Of a stretch of DNA of 64,000 nucleotides, positions 1-11,400 are shown piece by piece. The position numbers were made by a program, and so were the translations under genes. The DNA comes from Ceratodon purpureus. Lineage: Eukaryota; Streptophyta; Bryopsida; Pseudoditrichales; Ditrichaceae. The notes beneath the pieces are model-generated. The model worked only from the letters and a program-made list of their open reading frames with translations, did no database searches and was not told the origin of the DNA. The DNA is taken from the NCBI GenBank assembly GCA_014871385.1, contig CM026426.1, forward strand, positions 90,130,893-90,194,892. The letters are read 5' to 3'. How positions within the stretch are numbered: position 1 is the first letter of the stretch; each line of letters starts with the position of its first letter.

Positions 1-330
1 TTAAAAATCAAACAATTTATATCTACATGATAACATATAAAACTTAAAAACTATACACATAACTATAATTTTGTATTTGAAATATACATTATTTAAATTT
101 ATATATATAAATTAGTATTAAATATATTCGTTCCTATTGATGTTCTATATAAATATATATATAAATAAATATATATATTTATATATATATAAATTTATAC
201 ATTAATATATATATAATTAGACATATATTTATCTAATTTTATTTATATATTAATTTAACTATTTATATTTGTAATTTTACATATATATATTTATATATTT
301 GTATAAATTTATACATACATATCTATATTA
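1..330. other. A+T-rich spacer, no gene seen
   Basis: Very A+T-rich sequence with many short TA runs. No reading frame of interest and no RNA gene recognised. Confidence 0.6.
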
Positions 331-431
331 CAAATGAGCAGGGATGTCCCAAACGACGGTTCCGCGGTGGAATCCATGGAGGAAACAAACCGAGTTGCGG
401 TCAATGTGCTCAAAGGCACGAGTCCCACTAG

Positions 432-507
<76 letters not shown>
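432..507. repeat. (TA)n microsatellite
   Basis: About 75 bp of nearly uninterrupted TA dinucleotides. Frames through it read as alternating Tyr-Ile and are not genes. A short stretch of normal composition (about 334-430) borders it on the left; the right side (508-740) is again AT-rich. Confidence 0.95.
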
Positions 508-510
<3 letters not shown>

Positions 511-1147
511 CTGTATAAATATGTATATGTGTAAATTTAGATTCATGTGTTTGACATGTATAAATTACATATGAGGACATGAATTAAACAGCATATTAGT
601 ATTTTTAATAATTCATAATTATACGATGTAAATTTTTAAAAATTGAATATATTACAAATAAATATATAATTATAACGCATTACTCATTATATATTATACG
701 TATTAATTAGTGATTCATATATGAAGCTTTTATAGTTATTTATAAATGGTAGGGCCCACCCTAGCCCTTGCCCTTACAGACATATGGGGCATAATTGTAA
801 TGACCGGGTCTCCTGGCATGGTCTTATTGGACAGGTGTATTTTTTTTATTTTTTTTTTTCTATCATTCCTTTCTCATGTAAAGTGGGTGTCATACTAATT
901 AGAATGTGCATAGACTTTAAGCAATCCAATTTACCGTGCCTGGAGTTTGGGATTGCGTAGCGTATCAGCTCCTTTTTTTATAATTTTAATCGTATGTATA
1001 ACCGTTACTAGAAATATTAATTTCTACAACTTGAAGGAAGACCGACATTGGAATACATTGTTGTAAATATGAAACTTCGCTACTTAAGGTATTAGTTGAT
1101 AGAAACATGCCCAATATAAGTGGAGGACGATGGTATTCTTGTTTTCC

Positions 1148-1232
<85 letters not shown>
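1148..1232. repeat. (TA)n microsatellite
   Basis: About 85 bp of TA dinucleotides with one CA interruption near the start. It lies directly left of a stretch of normal composition (1240-1618). Confidence 0.95.
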
Positions 1233-1237
<5 letters not shown>

Positions 1238-1239
1238 GG

Positions 1240-2690
1240 TGCCTACGAAGATAATGAACTATATCCAGAAGACTCCGAGTTCATGGTACCTATGGTATTT
1301 TCACCTTCGGAGGTGGATTCTACTGCTTCAGAATCAACGTATATACTTGCTTTTGGGCGGCGCTTGATTTCTTCAGCTTGGTTTTCCGGTGATACTTGGA
1401 GGGCAAGGTATGAAGCATGTGCATACCCTACCTCGGGAGGAAGTGAGAACGTCGGTGAAGGACTTCTCATAAAATTAGGATCTGCAAAGAACGGAATCAT
1501 TCTGGGCCGAATTGCTGCAGAGAGGGTCAATGACTTAGCATTATTGTATCAAGAGATTTCACACAGAAGACCAAAGCTATCTTGTGATATTAATTCAGTT
1601 GAACTCGTTTGTAGATAGTGAATGGATTATAATACTCCTAAGAGCAGACATGATGTAAAATCGGGGAGCGTATACTGGTACGTATCTGCTCTTTTCTGTA
1701 TTCTCGATGATCTAATTCCTTTTGTAAAATTAAGGTGAACAAATGTTATATTATATAACTGTCAACGACTTATGAGCAAATTGTCTAATTGAATGGCAGT
1801 TGTGGAAGGCAGACCCAAACAAGTGTCACAACTCTCCTCAGACAGCGAGCCAGACAAGGAGATGATTGGACTCTCAGACTAAGATGTAATCTCAACAAAA
1901 CCACTTCTAAACTGCAACGGACAACATATACTCAAGAAAGAGAATTGCTCTAGAGACGGGGAGAGACCAATGTAGAGAAATATTGGCCAAGCCCAAACTT
2001 TGATAATCTACTTTCTGTGGAGATTGTGGGGACAACAGCGAGGGCACAGAAATCTAGGGAGTAAGCGGGAATCGAACCAGCTCGTCTATCGACTTGTTCG
2101 GGTGAGACATAGTCACAAGGGCCGAGAACTAAGTTTCAAAATCAAAAGAATACGCGACCCTTCGAAGTACGCAGCCAACCAAGCTGCCTCTGGTGACTGG
2201 CCAGGCCTCACAACGACATTTTCGCTTAATACCAATGCTATCACGCAGTAAACGTTCCAACTACGGACTAGTGTTGTCTCAGTATGATAGCTACAGAACA
2301 AGGAAACCCATTTTTAGGTTACAAAATCTGAAAGCATCCACCACTTGAGGGTACAAGTCGAGAAGGAAACAGTCGTCCCTGCAGAGGGACTGTGAGGATG
2401 ATGTGTCTGTTTTATCAGTGGCAATTGTTGGAGTCTAAGTTCAGGAGCTAAGTTCAAAATAACAGAGATTCCAAGCGTCCTCTCAGCAATGTCATTCAAT
2501 GTGAGTAAATCTGGTGAGTTGCATGGATAAATCAACTATATTAGATAAAGAAAATAAATTAGGATTGCAAATTTACTGATATAGTAGCTGTAATTCGAGC
2601 CACACTGACCATGTATTTAAACATTCAGAGCCACGAGGATGACCATAATCTGAGTAGGTTGCCAACAAAATCCAAAGGAAAACGAAGAAA
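1240..2690. other. Spacer with an uncertain open frame (1240-1618)
   Basis: An open frame covers about 125 codons on the plus strand from the microsatellite to a stop at 1616-1618, and a 95-codon frame lies opposite it (1530-1243). I recognise neither product and cannot decide the coding strand; the acidic, Ser-rich minus frame looks slightly more like protein. From 1620 to 2690 I see only short frames, possibly 3' flanking sequence of the methyltransferase-like gene that ends at 2706. Confidence 0.2.
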
Positions 2691-3152
2691 GGTTGACACT
2701 AAAGTTCAAGGGCTAGGGGTACTGTCCATACCACGACGATTCTTCTGTTTCTGAGCATCTACTGGCTGGATTAGCGACTTGAGTATAGCGTCGTATATGT
2801 CGCTGAATTCTTCAATGCCAAAAAAGTGGCGCCCTGAAGCTCGGCTCACCAAAAGAGATGCCCCTGTAGAGGAACTGAGATCGACTATTATGTCTCCTGG
2901 GTTTGAGCACCTGTCAATCAGAATTTGAAAGAAAGTATAGGACTTCTCATGGGGACCACGCCATGGATTCCCGCGTTTGTCCATGGACGGTTTTTCCACA
3001 TAGTTGGTGAATGTAAGGTACCTCATCGGATCATCTGCGGTATTGGCCAGCAACGGATCAGCATTCAACTTAAATGGAATTGGCAATCTCTCCCACTGCT
3101 TGTCCTTGAGTTGTCCCGTTTTGACTAAGAGGACCGCCGAGAAATTGAATGT

Positions 3153-4651
3153 CTGAAACCAACAACATGTCCACCGTCAGTTTACAACATTTCCACCGTC
3201 ACCATCCTATTCAATCATGAGCAATGGCTTAAAACATGGTCAGAAACACTTCAACTGTCACATTTAAACTTGATAGAAGAGGCAATACGTGACTTAAGCC
3301 AAGCTTCACACCGCTTGAACGAACCAAAATGTCACACATGTTATGCCTGATCCGATTGTTAATTCAAATGCTCCACACAATTTCAAAGGCTCCAGAAGTT
3401 AAAATGCTTGCAAGAGTGGCACTGCCTCTATAGATGCAATTCAAATCCAGCCCAGACTTGTAGAGTGACGATTTAGGTATGCAGACTCGAACTCAATATA
3501 ACCAATGCTGACAAGCCACCTACACTGAGATTACATTCCGGCCCACTCTTGTGCAACAATTCACATCAAGATCCCATCAGAAACAAAGCCTCTTTCCATC
3601 TTATACCACAGCCTCGACATGAACAGGATGATCTAGTGAGGTTTATAATGATCCCAATGCATCACCTCTTCACTTGGTAAACACAAACCCCCAAGCAGAG
3701 ACGTCACTTCTCTCCAACAAATGCATGGTATAAGAAAACAGAAGACCAGGAAGCTTATTAAAAAAAAAACGATATGGAACTGAAGAAGATTCCTGGCCAG
3801 CAGGAGGTCGTACGCTAAACTAGAACTCGCTCGAAGACAATAAAGAAAGCTAACTGTACACGAAATTGGTGGAAATACAACTGAAGAGGCGAGCTACAGA
3901 GGTGCCTGTTAGAGCATTGATCCAAGACCAAAATAAAATTAAAGAGAAATCTCGCTCAGCCAATCAACGCTCCGTCACAACTCAAATAATTACACAAAAA
4001 AACAAAACGCTATCAACTGAACTCATTAACAGACCGCGCTCTATGGACCAGCATTAGAGACTGAAGTAACGAAACACAATAAAACCCTATGTAACGGAAA
4101 AGAACGCATGATCGCTCCAAACCAGCAGCAGATTATTGCTTATTCAGGGCTTGTTGAAATTCATCATTGGAGACATGAAAAGAAATAACTCGCTCTGGAG
4201 CTACCTTCATCTACCTAATGCCATCTGTTACTCCCTCGAAACAAAACATTAGTAGTTGAAATTACCGGGGACAGAGATGACTTAGATAGAAAATGTAAGG
4301 GTGAGCAACGAAACGGGCGTTCTGTATAGAACAGCCTCTCAACGGTCAGGCCATGCGACCCTCCCATACAACAAAATAGGCGTTCTGTACAGAACAGCCT
4401 CTGGACAGTCCCCATGCGACCCTCCCATACATCAATGAGCTCTGACAAGAGCATGATATGCGAGGAGTAGCGTAAACTTTCGGCCACTCACAAGCCGTCT
4501 TGGCCATACAAAGTCTGATTCGGTACCACAGCAATCCATTAAAGTTAAAGACTAAAATAAATTTGGACCATGTCATTACCAAAGTGGTCTGCAAGCACAT
4601 GAAACACATGCACATAAGATGGATTCCATGCAAGGTAGGAGTCTGACATAC
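3153..4651 (-). other. Large intron of the methyltransferase-like gene
   Basis: Starts with GTATGTC and ends with TTGGTTTCAG (minus strand). No internal gene is convincing. It holds the duplicated palindromic unit at 4315-4431. Confidence 0.55.
4315..4431. repeat. Tandem duplication of a ~55-bp palindromic unit
   Basis: Two copies (4315-4370 and 4378-4431) share GCGTTCTGTA(T/C)AGAACAG, a near-perfect palindrome, followed by CATGCGACCCTCCCATACA. Related imperfect palindromes of the form GTTCGG-CA-(G/T)AAC occur at about 6572-6590, 7720-7738 and 7783-7800, all within this gene region. Confidence 0.7.
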
Positions 4652-6714
4652 CATCATGCCCTAATAGGCTGGGTGCGTAAGGGGCTCGGACTGGTGAACT
4701 TGCCACTCACACTTGATTTTCAGTTTGTATTTTAAAACCCAATGTAGTAGCTCGTGACTCAATCCCATAGGCATCAGAACCAGGATAACACCATCATCGT
4801 GTAGATAGTCATTGGCAAACTCAAATCGCGACGAGTACCAATTCCTGATAGAACCATCCAGAGAATTTCACACGGGTATGCTATCTCCGAAACCAGGAAC
4901 AAGTGTTTCAAAAGGTTGGTCAATGATGACGAGGTTTGCTACTGGGAACATGCCTGCCTTTCCATGCAGAAATGTTTCCTCCTCTTCCTTTGCCTGTTAG
5001 AGTTAGATAAAAGTTAGATCATGTAAAACGGAATTTAAATGTTTAAAGAGGTTTAGAATTATGGGGCATTGAGAGGAGTGTACCGTTAATGCAAAATCTT
5101 CAAACGTTGATGCCTCACTTTGGAGAAAATCCCCGACGGAACTGTTAATTACTTGCTCTTGGTACTTCACACCTTCTGGAGCGCGTTGAACAAGAGAGGT
5201 CCGCAAACTTGACAAATAGCCACCTCCAATACTCCTAGTGACATGTGAATGGGATTTGGAGGACCTAGCTTCGGATTGTGCTCCATCCATATCATGCCTG
5301 CCCTTCTTTGAAGATCGTGCCTGCTCATTGTCTGCTCCACTAGCTCGTTTGTTGCCCTTAGCAGGTTCTTTAGCACGTGTTACAATACTTGAAGGAACCG
5401 CTTTCTTACCCGCAAGAGCACCCTCTCTGGATTTTGCCTTGGAGGCCTTTCCGGCTGCGACTTCAAGCTGTGGTGGATGCTCCTCGTTCTCTTTAGCAGC
5501 AGCAATGGGGCGTTGAAACAAGGGCTCTACTGACCTCCTGTATTCAAGCTCATGCGGAGGAGTGTCACTTGGATCAATCTCCAAGTACCAGTGGCATTTG
5601 AATAAATGTTCCTCACTCCAATCCAGTGCTTGGTCAGCGGTGAACATGCTGTCTTCGTTATTGAGGTCAAGCCAACTTGCAAAGCCGGGATGTGTCTCGG
5701 GCACAAGCTTCTCTGCTTGTAAAACATGTGTCCAATAGCTACAATCATGACACAAAATTCTGTTATTATAAGTAAGAGAACCTGAAATGCATGATTGCAA
5801 TTTTCCACTGCTTCATAATCAGTGCAAACAAAAACATAGAGCGGAGGGTAAGAACTCACCGGTAAATGAGGCGATTCATGGCACGTTCGCCATGTGGCTG
5901 CTTCGGGCTTCCCCATTCCGTGGACTTTTGAATCTCCTTGTTGAGAATAGGCTTGTTGAAAGCGTAGTCCCATTGTCTGACTCGATTCGATGCGACGTAG
6001 GCCTCGAATTTTATACTCGGTTTGATATCCGTGATTGCGTAATCACTAACAACATCTGCGTAGAACTCAATAGATTTCACCTTCAACATATGCCAGAACA
6101 CGTATTTATGAAGGTAAGTGTTGAATGTACTGTCATTGAACGGATGAAGGGGAAACTTCTTAAGCTTCCTGTTTGCATCTGATGAGTTCGAGATTCTAAG
6201 AATCCGCTCTTTTTCCGTTGAGGGTATACAAGAAGAAGCCAGGTTCTGTAACTTCTCAATTGTCATTTCTAGGGTCGAGTTCGTCGACCAATGCTTGGCA
6301 ATCTGAATAATATAACAGAAAATGAATTAGTGATACTCGTGACTTAAGCTCTATTGATTAGCTCGACATCATTTAATCTTGTGACATATAACAATGGCTA
6401 TCACCATATTATTCCATTCACTCACGAACGAGTAATCTCAATAGTCACTACAATCAAATTCGCGACTTTAAACTCTAACAAAGACATGAGTCACTCACTG
6501 CACCCGATTATGCAACTCAGTTTCGACCCAAAGTCATACTATGTAGAGCACTCCTTGACGTCATGTGCTGAACGAGCCGTTCGGTGCAGAACACACTTTT
6601 TCAGATTAGTTAGAAACCATGAAACCAGCAACCAGGGAACTGAAGGAGCGACGAGGTGCATATTAAATGTACAATACGATTATCATCAATGAAATAACAT
6701 ACGAAAAGTCAGTG

Positions 6715-7719
6715 CACTACGAGAGCTAACGAAGTGAATACAATTTCAAAACTCGAACAGGTTATTCTACCATCAGGTGATCTACAGCCTATCACAATTT
6801 CTGATCGACATTTGTAAGAAAAGCAAAAAGATGTATAAAGTAGAGATTAAATCTCAGTGAATCTCGTAAGTATATAAAACGTTTCCAGACCTAGAGCAAG
6901 TAAGACTCTGCACAATCAATGTAAGACCTGGATCGATCACCTGACCATGGCTTCAGCTTCCAACAGCTTCCATGTGGGGATCCTCTAGGTGACAAACATA
7001 ATCAAGCATTATGTAACAAGGCCTCATTCCCGAGCAAATTCTCATGGTCCAGGAGATATGACTGAGAAGTCATCTGGATTAATGATGACCTCGGCTACTA
7101 ATGTGAGTGCATGTTTGCCGCAGGCTGAGCATCATAAAGATTTGCCTGCTAGGCTTGAGACGGAAGGAATCGTCAGTGTATTCCAACGTCGCTCAAAAAC
7201 AAATTCTTCTCAGCACGACCTCCATAAAAAACGAAAACGTTGTACTTCAGAAGGAGGTGATTCGGAAGCGTTCAGCCGAAGCTTGTTATGTCCAAGCAGA
7301 TCATCAGCCTAGGTGGCTACCAGAAGGGTGGACATTGGAGATAAGGACTCGTGAGGGGAAGAAAACACCAGCTCGTATCGGAGACAAGGTATTCATATTA
7401 CCATGTTTTTCTTGCTCTATGTGAGGTGAAACATATTTGTCATGACTATAAGGCTAAGGCACTAATTCGGTCCTGGGTTGCTCTTCTATAGAAATATATC
7501 CTAGTACTTAAGAAAGAATGCATGTTGTTTACGTTTGCGTACTCTGGCAGGTTCTAGTGCTCTTACAATGTGTTGACTGTTCCTGTAATTAAGCCAGAAG
7601 ATTGTAGTGGTTTGCTAAATGACAACTACCTCACATGAAGTTGGATGAATCTATTTGGTTGCAGTATTATCATGATCAAAAACGATAGTACCGGCCTGAT
7701 GAATTAGTGTCTTGTAGTG
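6715..7719 (+). mobile_element. CACTA-like element carrying an MBD gene fragment
   Basis: Left end CACTACGAGAG at 6715; right end ...CTTGTAGTG at 7719, giving short imperfect terminal inverted repeats that begin CACTAC(G/A)AGA. Both sides are flanked by GTG (6712-6714 and 7720-7722), the 3-bp target duplication expected for CACTA elements. No transposase inside, so it is non-autonomous. It lies in an intron of the minus-strand methyltransferase-like gene and carries a plus-strand MBD-like gene cut off at the right terminus. TIR identity is short, so the boundaries are probable rather than certain. Confidence 0.5.
6989..7710 (+). pseudogene. Methyl-CpG-binding-domain-like (MBD) gene fragment
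   Basis: After a Lys/Arg-rich segment (KKRKR, about 7230), a frame shift near 7265 leads into PRWLPEGWTLEIRTREGKK, the first strands of an MBD domain (LPxGWxxExRxRxxGK). A donor GACAAG|GTATTC follows. An acceptor (GGTTGCAG, about 7665) opens a second exon reading YYHDQKR, stop, YRPDEL, which matches the next MBD strands (DxYYxxPxGxxFRS). The in-frame TAG, the frame shift and the truncation at the CACTA end make it a pseudogene. Plant MBD proteins read DNA methylation; here the fragment sits inside a mobile element beside a DNA-methyltransferase-like gene. Confidence 0.5.
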
Positions 7720-7958
7720 GTGTTCGGCACATAACACCTCTACTTGGACTACTAGCTATTTTAGAACAATCATGCAAAAAGTCGTGTTCGGCACAGAACA
7801 ACCCTAGGTCGAAAAGCTGAGAGTGGACCCTACGAGTTACACGGGTCACTTCTTCCTTACAGATCGAGTTCATTCATAGTATAAAGAGAACATTTTATAT
7901 GTCTAACTAAGAGAATTCATGGAAGTTTGTATCATGGTATAATTTGAATGAGCATTAC

Positions 7959-8640
7959 CTCGGTCAGAAATAATTTCCCATTTGCAGGATTTGAAATCGT
8001 CAACAACTTGTTAAATGCAAAGGGAGAAGCTTTTTTGTTTTGCTTCCATTGCTCCATTTATTGCTTGTAGCAGTCCATCTGCCGTGCGCCTACGCCGCGG
8101 TACGTCTTCTTCGTATTTTCTCTGACCTTCATCACCAGCCTCCGTGATCTCTTGCTGCAATAAACAATTGAGAAATTGTGAGTCTACAAGAATTGAACTT
8201 CAGTTTGAAACAATATACGATAATGAAACAATGGATGCTGCTTACACTGTAAATGAATCGAGGAACCTTGCTCTTGGTACCGGGTACAACGGCCTTTTCT
8301 TCAAGGGTAGTTCAAGTGACTTCAGTCCCGCAGTCATCTCGTCAGGTAAAAGCACATCCCGAAATTGCTCAAGAGGCAGAGATCCGAGTTTTCGAATACG
8401 GTGCATAGTATGGACTTGGTTCTGCTTCATATGCGAGTTTTCATTCGATTTGTTGATGTCGTGCATAGCAGTTAGTACATCAGTCACGTCCTCTGATGTT
8501 TTGAGTTGAATTGACCTCACCGTGAAATGCCATTCATAATCAGCCTTGTGTGATTTCATTATAAAATCATACCAGGCTACCAGACGATGGTTACCATCCC
8601 ACACGTACCGTGAACCGTCCCACACAAAGCTTTGTGTGGG
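7959..8640 (-). pseudogene. ParB/sulfiredoxin-like N-terminal exons of the methyltransferase gene
   Basis: The frame from 8640 to 8246 contains VWDGNHRLVAW, matching the DG-x-HR-x-x-A signature of ParB/Srx-fold domains, followed by a helical stretch with an INKSN...HTMHRIRKL pattern. The next exon (acceptor before 8154, donor after 7959) encodes a basic, Gln/Glu-rich segment with one in-frame TAA. Upstream of 8640 the frame soon meets a TGA, so the true N-terminus is lost or in an exon I did not find. ParB-type domains fused to N4/N6 methylases are known from bacteria and phages. That these exons belong to the same gene as the methyltransferase exons downstream is my inference from strand, order and splice sites. 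Confidence 0.5.
8619..8640. repeat. Perfect 22-bp palindrome
   Basis: Self-complementary 22-mer centred on AAGCTT, with CCCACAC/GTGTGGG arms. It lies at the upstream edge of the ParB-like exon. The GTGTGGGA-(C/T)GGT motif recurs 20 bp into the exon, so it may have arisen by local duplication. Confidence 0.8.
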
Positions 8641-8789
8641 AATCGGTCACAAGAGACAATTTTGCGGGCCCCTTTCCTCCGCTCGGATTGGTTGATTCCT
8701 CAATGTACCGAGTTCTCTGGGATCAAAAACGACGGGTTTGCTACTAGCGCCAATCCATGCATGATGCAACGCCTAGCTATATATTTCCA

Positions 8790-9719
8790 TGCGTTTCTGT
8801 GAACACACACGAGTTCGATGTTTTTGCCATCAGGAGGAGAGTGTTTGCGGACACAGTCATCTTGCTTCCTCACCTAGTTCCTCAGTTCACATGCGCAGTC
8901 TCCGAAGATTTCTGATTACATGGATTGTATCGCCCAATCTGTTTAAAGCTGAGTTCAAGGCTGCATTGTATGCGAGAATCATACCTTCGACAACGCCCTT
9001 CACATGTTTATTGTGGTTTGTTTTGTTTTTCTGAAGCATCGCTCGTATACTCATTTCAGAAGGTAGTTTTGTAATGTGATGTGGAAGCCTCCCTTCGCTG
9101 AGACGCCATTGTCCATGTTCTGGCGTCGACACATTCGAGACTTGAAGAGTGAGTTGGTCTTTGCCACAGTACTTCTCTAACCTCAATAGTTGCAAGCAAT
9201 GTTCAACAAGCGAAGAGGTCTGTACCGGGAAGATAGCTTGCGCACATACTTTTCTCGCGACTTCAACTCGTTCCTAAGTTCAACAGGGCAGTCTTCAAGG
9301 ATTTATGTTTGCGTGGAGTGTGACGCCCATTATTGGTCGGAGGTGAGTGCAAAACTGCATTGCATGTTCAAATTATACATCCGTAGTCGGCCGTCGCCAG
9401 TTTCTTACAGTTTGTTATGATTTGTGGAAGCATCGCCAACATATTTATTTCCGACAGTCATTGTTTAAGGTGTTGGTTTAGTCCCCCTTCGTTGCAACTT
9501 TTATTGTCCAATATGTTCTGTCCCCGTCAGATTATGCGTCTTGAAATTGCAAAACTTTCAAACTTAACAGAACTTTGAGAGGAATGTCGTCTTTGCCGTT
9601 GTGTCCTCCTAACATGGGTAGATTATGCGTCTGTACAGTGAGCGGGAAATCTATTGCTGAAGAGAGAGGTTGCTCAGATAACTCTCTTGGGTACTCTTTT
9701 TGGTGCTGAGTTCACCCGC
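8790..9719. repeat. Degenerate tandem duplication, ~400-bp unit, third unit interrupted
   Basis: Unit 1 (about 8790-9185) and unit 2 (about 9190-9600) share many collinear blocks, for example GTTCA(A/C)...GCAGTCT, TGGA(T/G)TGT, CTGCATTG, GAAGCATCGC and GGTCTTTGCC. A third, partial unit starts at about 9640 and resumes at 12355 after the CACTA insertion. On the minus strand unit 1 contains a 102-codon open frame (9195-8887) of unknown function, possibly a repeated upstream exon of the ParB-methyltransferase gene. Divergence is high, so the duplication is old. Confidence 0.6.
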
Positions 9720-10020
9720 CACTACAAGGAAAACCCCCTGCCATCAAGAAGAAAACAAGTGAAAATTCTTGGGATCAAGAGCAGACCGCAAACTGACCGC
9801 GAACTGGGGTTCCGCCTGTTCATACCAAGAGAATGGGGGTTTCGATCAACTGAAATGTCTTGTAAAGTAAGAGAGCCTTCCAAGAGTACCATGGGTGGGA
9901 GTCTGAAGAAGAGGTCGTCTCAATTTCATAGATTTCCGTGGCTGGATTTGACACAGGACGCGTACATCATAAAGCCATGTCCGACTTATGGAGATATGGT
10001 TCTGAAATATGCACTAGTAG

Positions 10021-11400
10021 ATGTCACATGATGGAATCTACAACAAAATCGCTCCAAACCCCAAAATTTTCATCAAACCTAAACCTTTCACTCAACATTC
10101 CCCTCCAAAGCTAATCAGCGCCGCCCTTCTCCCGGCAACCATTCGAGTCACCGATGTGTGCATGTGGGAGCCGTATATGTGGATCATGCGCCCGGGAACA
10201 TCCGTCTCTCGGAAGTATGGCTGTCGCACTTTCTACTCTGGGGTTCTTGTTGTTTTTGTTTTTTATTTTGCGATATTTGGTGATTGGAATTTGGGTTTCT
10301 CTTTCTCTGTCTTGATTCTATGATTGTTATTGCAGGCTCAATGCGGGTTTGCAGCTGACGAGTATGTGGAGTGCGAAATGATGGTAATTATTCGATTCGC
10401 CCTCCTTGTTCTTACTCGGATTTCAAGGTCTTCTAGGGTTTAGGGTTTTAAGCGATTCGAAGGGTTTTCCTTGTAGTGGTAGGAGCGGAGGCGAGTTTTG
10501 AAGAGAACGGATGATTTTTTATCCTGTTTGCTAGGGAAGAAAGTGTCGTAGTGGTAGTGCGAAACCCAGGTGTGAAGATGTCTTCCGAAATGCGGTGTAC
10601 GAGTACTGCGGCTTTTAGATGAGAAGAGTGTCGTCGTTCTCGACAATTCTAGCTCGGCAGTTGTAGGGACGTTTCTGTATAGTGTTTGTTTTCGTGCTAA
10701 AATCTGGGGTTTAGTTTGTTAGTGATGAAAGAGGAGAACGTACAATCTTTCCTAACTGATATGCAGTTCATTGAAATCTGTATGGAACAATCGATTGTTG
10801 GTCATGGTAAAGGTGCGGTTCAGGAGACACTGGCAATATAGTTTTGGTCAGCACAAAGTACGTGCTTACAGAACACAACGGAGCGACGCATAGTGGTTCG
10901 AGGAATTTGCAACGGAGAGTTATGTCCAGTATTTCTGAAATAGGACGTGAGAGAGTGACCAACTTTTGGAGGTGTTGCATAATACTGACTCCTGTTATTG
11001 TGGAAAATCGTTGTCGTTGCAGATAGAGTATTCTCATCGATTTGTGTAGACTGGTGTTATCTGTGTCAATATGGCGTATGTAGCGGCGACCGGGGTATTG
11101 TGCGCGCAAACTCCGGCCACGAGCAATATGCATGGAGGATTCTGTTTATTTCACTTTGATCTGATTATTTCGTATTTCTTGTGAGACCATGACAGATGCT
11201 TCGCTATTCGACTAAGTTTTTTCTTTTCTTTTCATATGCAGGAGACAACTTTGTTCTTACAACTGCTGTATAAAAATGAATTTAAGGACCAGCCTTCGAT
11301 TGTCTTAAGGGAAAGTATGAGAGGATGATTATTCATGCTGTTGACAGCGTAGCATATATGAAAAATTATAAGAGTCTTGATACAAACCTAGACCGAGGTA
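10021..11400 (+). other. Exon-like gene fragments inside the CACTA element
   Basis: Two plus-strand segments look like exons. One at about 10336-10383 follows TTATTGCAG and ends at ATG|GTAATT. Another at about 11243-11398 follows TATGCAG and ends at CCGAG|GTATGT; it reads ETTLFLQLLYKNEF and, after a shift, YERMIIHAVDSV. I do not recognise the parent gene. The pattern fits capture of host exons by a CACTA element. Confidence 0.3.

Larger units (their letters stand above)
2706..8640 (-). pseudogene. ParB-like + N4/N6 DNA methyltransferase gene (decayed)
   Basis: Multi-exon minus-strand gene reconstructed from splice sites. Exons: 8640-8246 (ParB/sulfiredoxin-like), 8154-7959, 6302-5860, 5738-5084, 4993-4652, 3152-2706. 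The last four join in one frame (1887 nt, 629 codons with the stop) at GT-AG junctions. The C-terminal half has beta-class methyltransferase order: a motif-IV-like DQPF (exon from 4993) where active enzymes have DPPY/F or SPPY/F, then in the last exon a GPHEK segment and a SNPGDIIVDL...TGAS motif I for AdoMet binding. Exon 4993-4652 has in-frame TGA and TAG, and exon 8154-7959 a TAA, so I call it a pseudogene. The 5738-5084 exon is charged and rich in Lys, Ala and Ser, probably a linker. If once active it would have methylated adenine-N6 or cytosine-N4 in DNA. The fold is a confident inference; base specificity is unknown. Confidence 0.7.

Noticed and set aside
420-440. Helitron 3' end (CTAG before a TA tract)
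   Set aside because: No convincing hairpin before CTAG and no matching 5' TC end.
328-574. Open frames of Tyr-Ile repeats
   Set aside because: Pure translation of the (TA)n microsatellite; the same holds for frames at about 1130-1240 and 52867-52940.
9720-10478. Short 759-bp CACTA element
   Set aside because: TIRs match over 17 bp but flanking triplets are CGC and GTA; the 12351 end shares CGC and restores the tandem-unit alignment.
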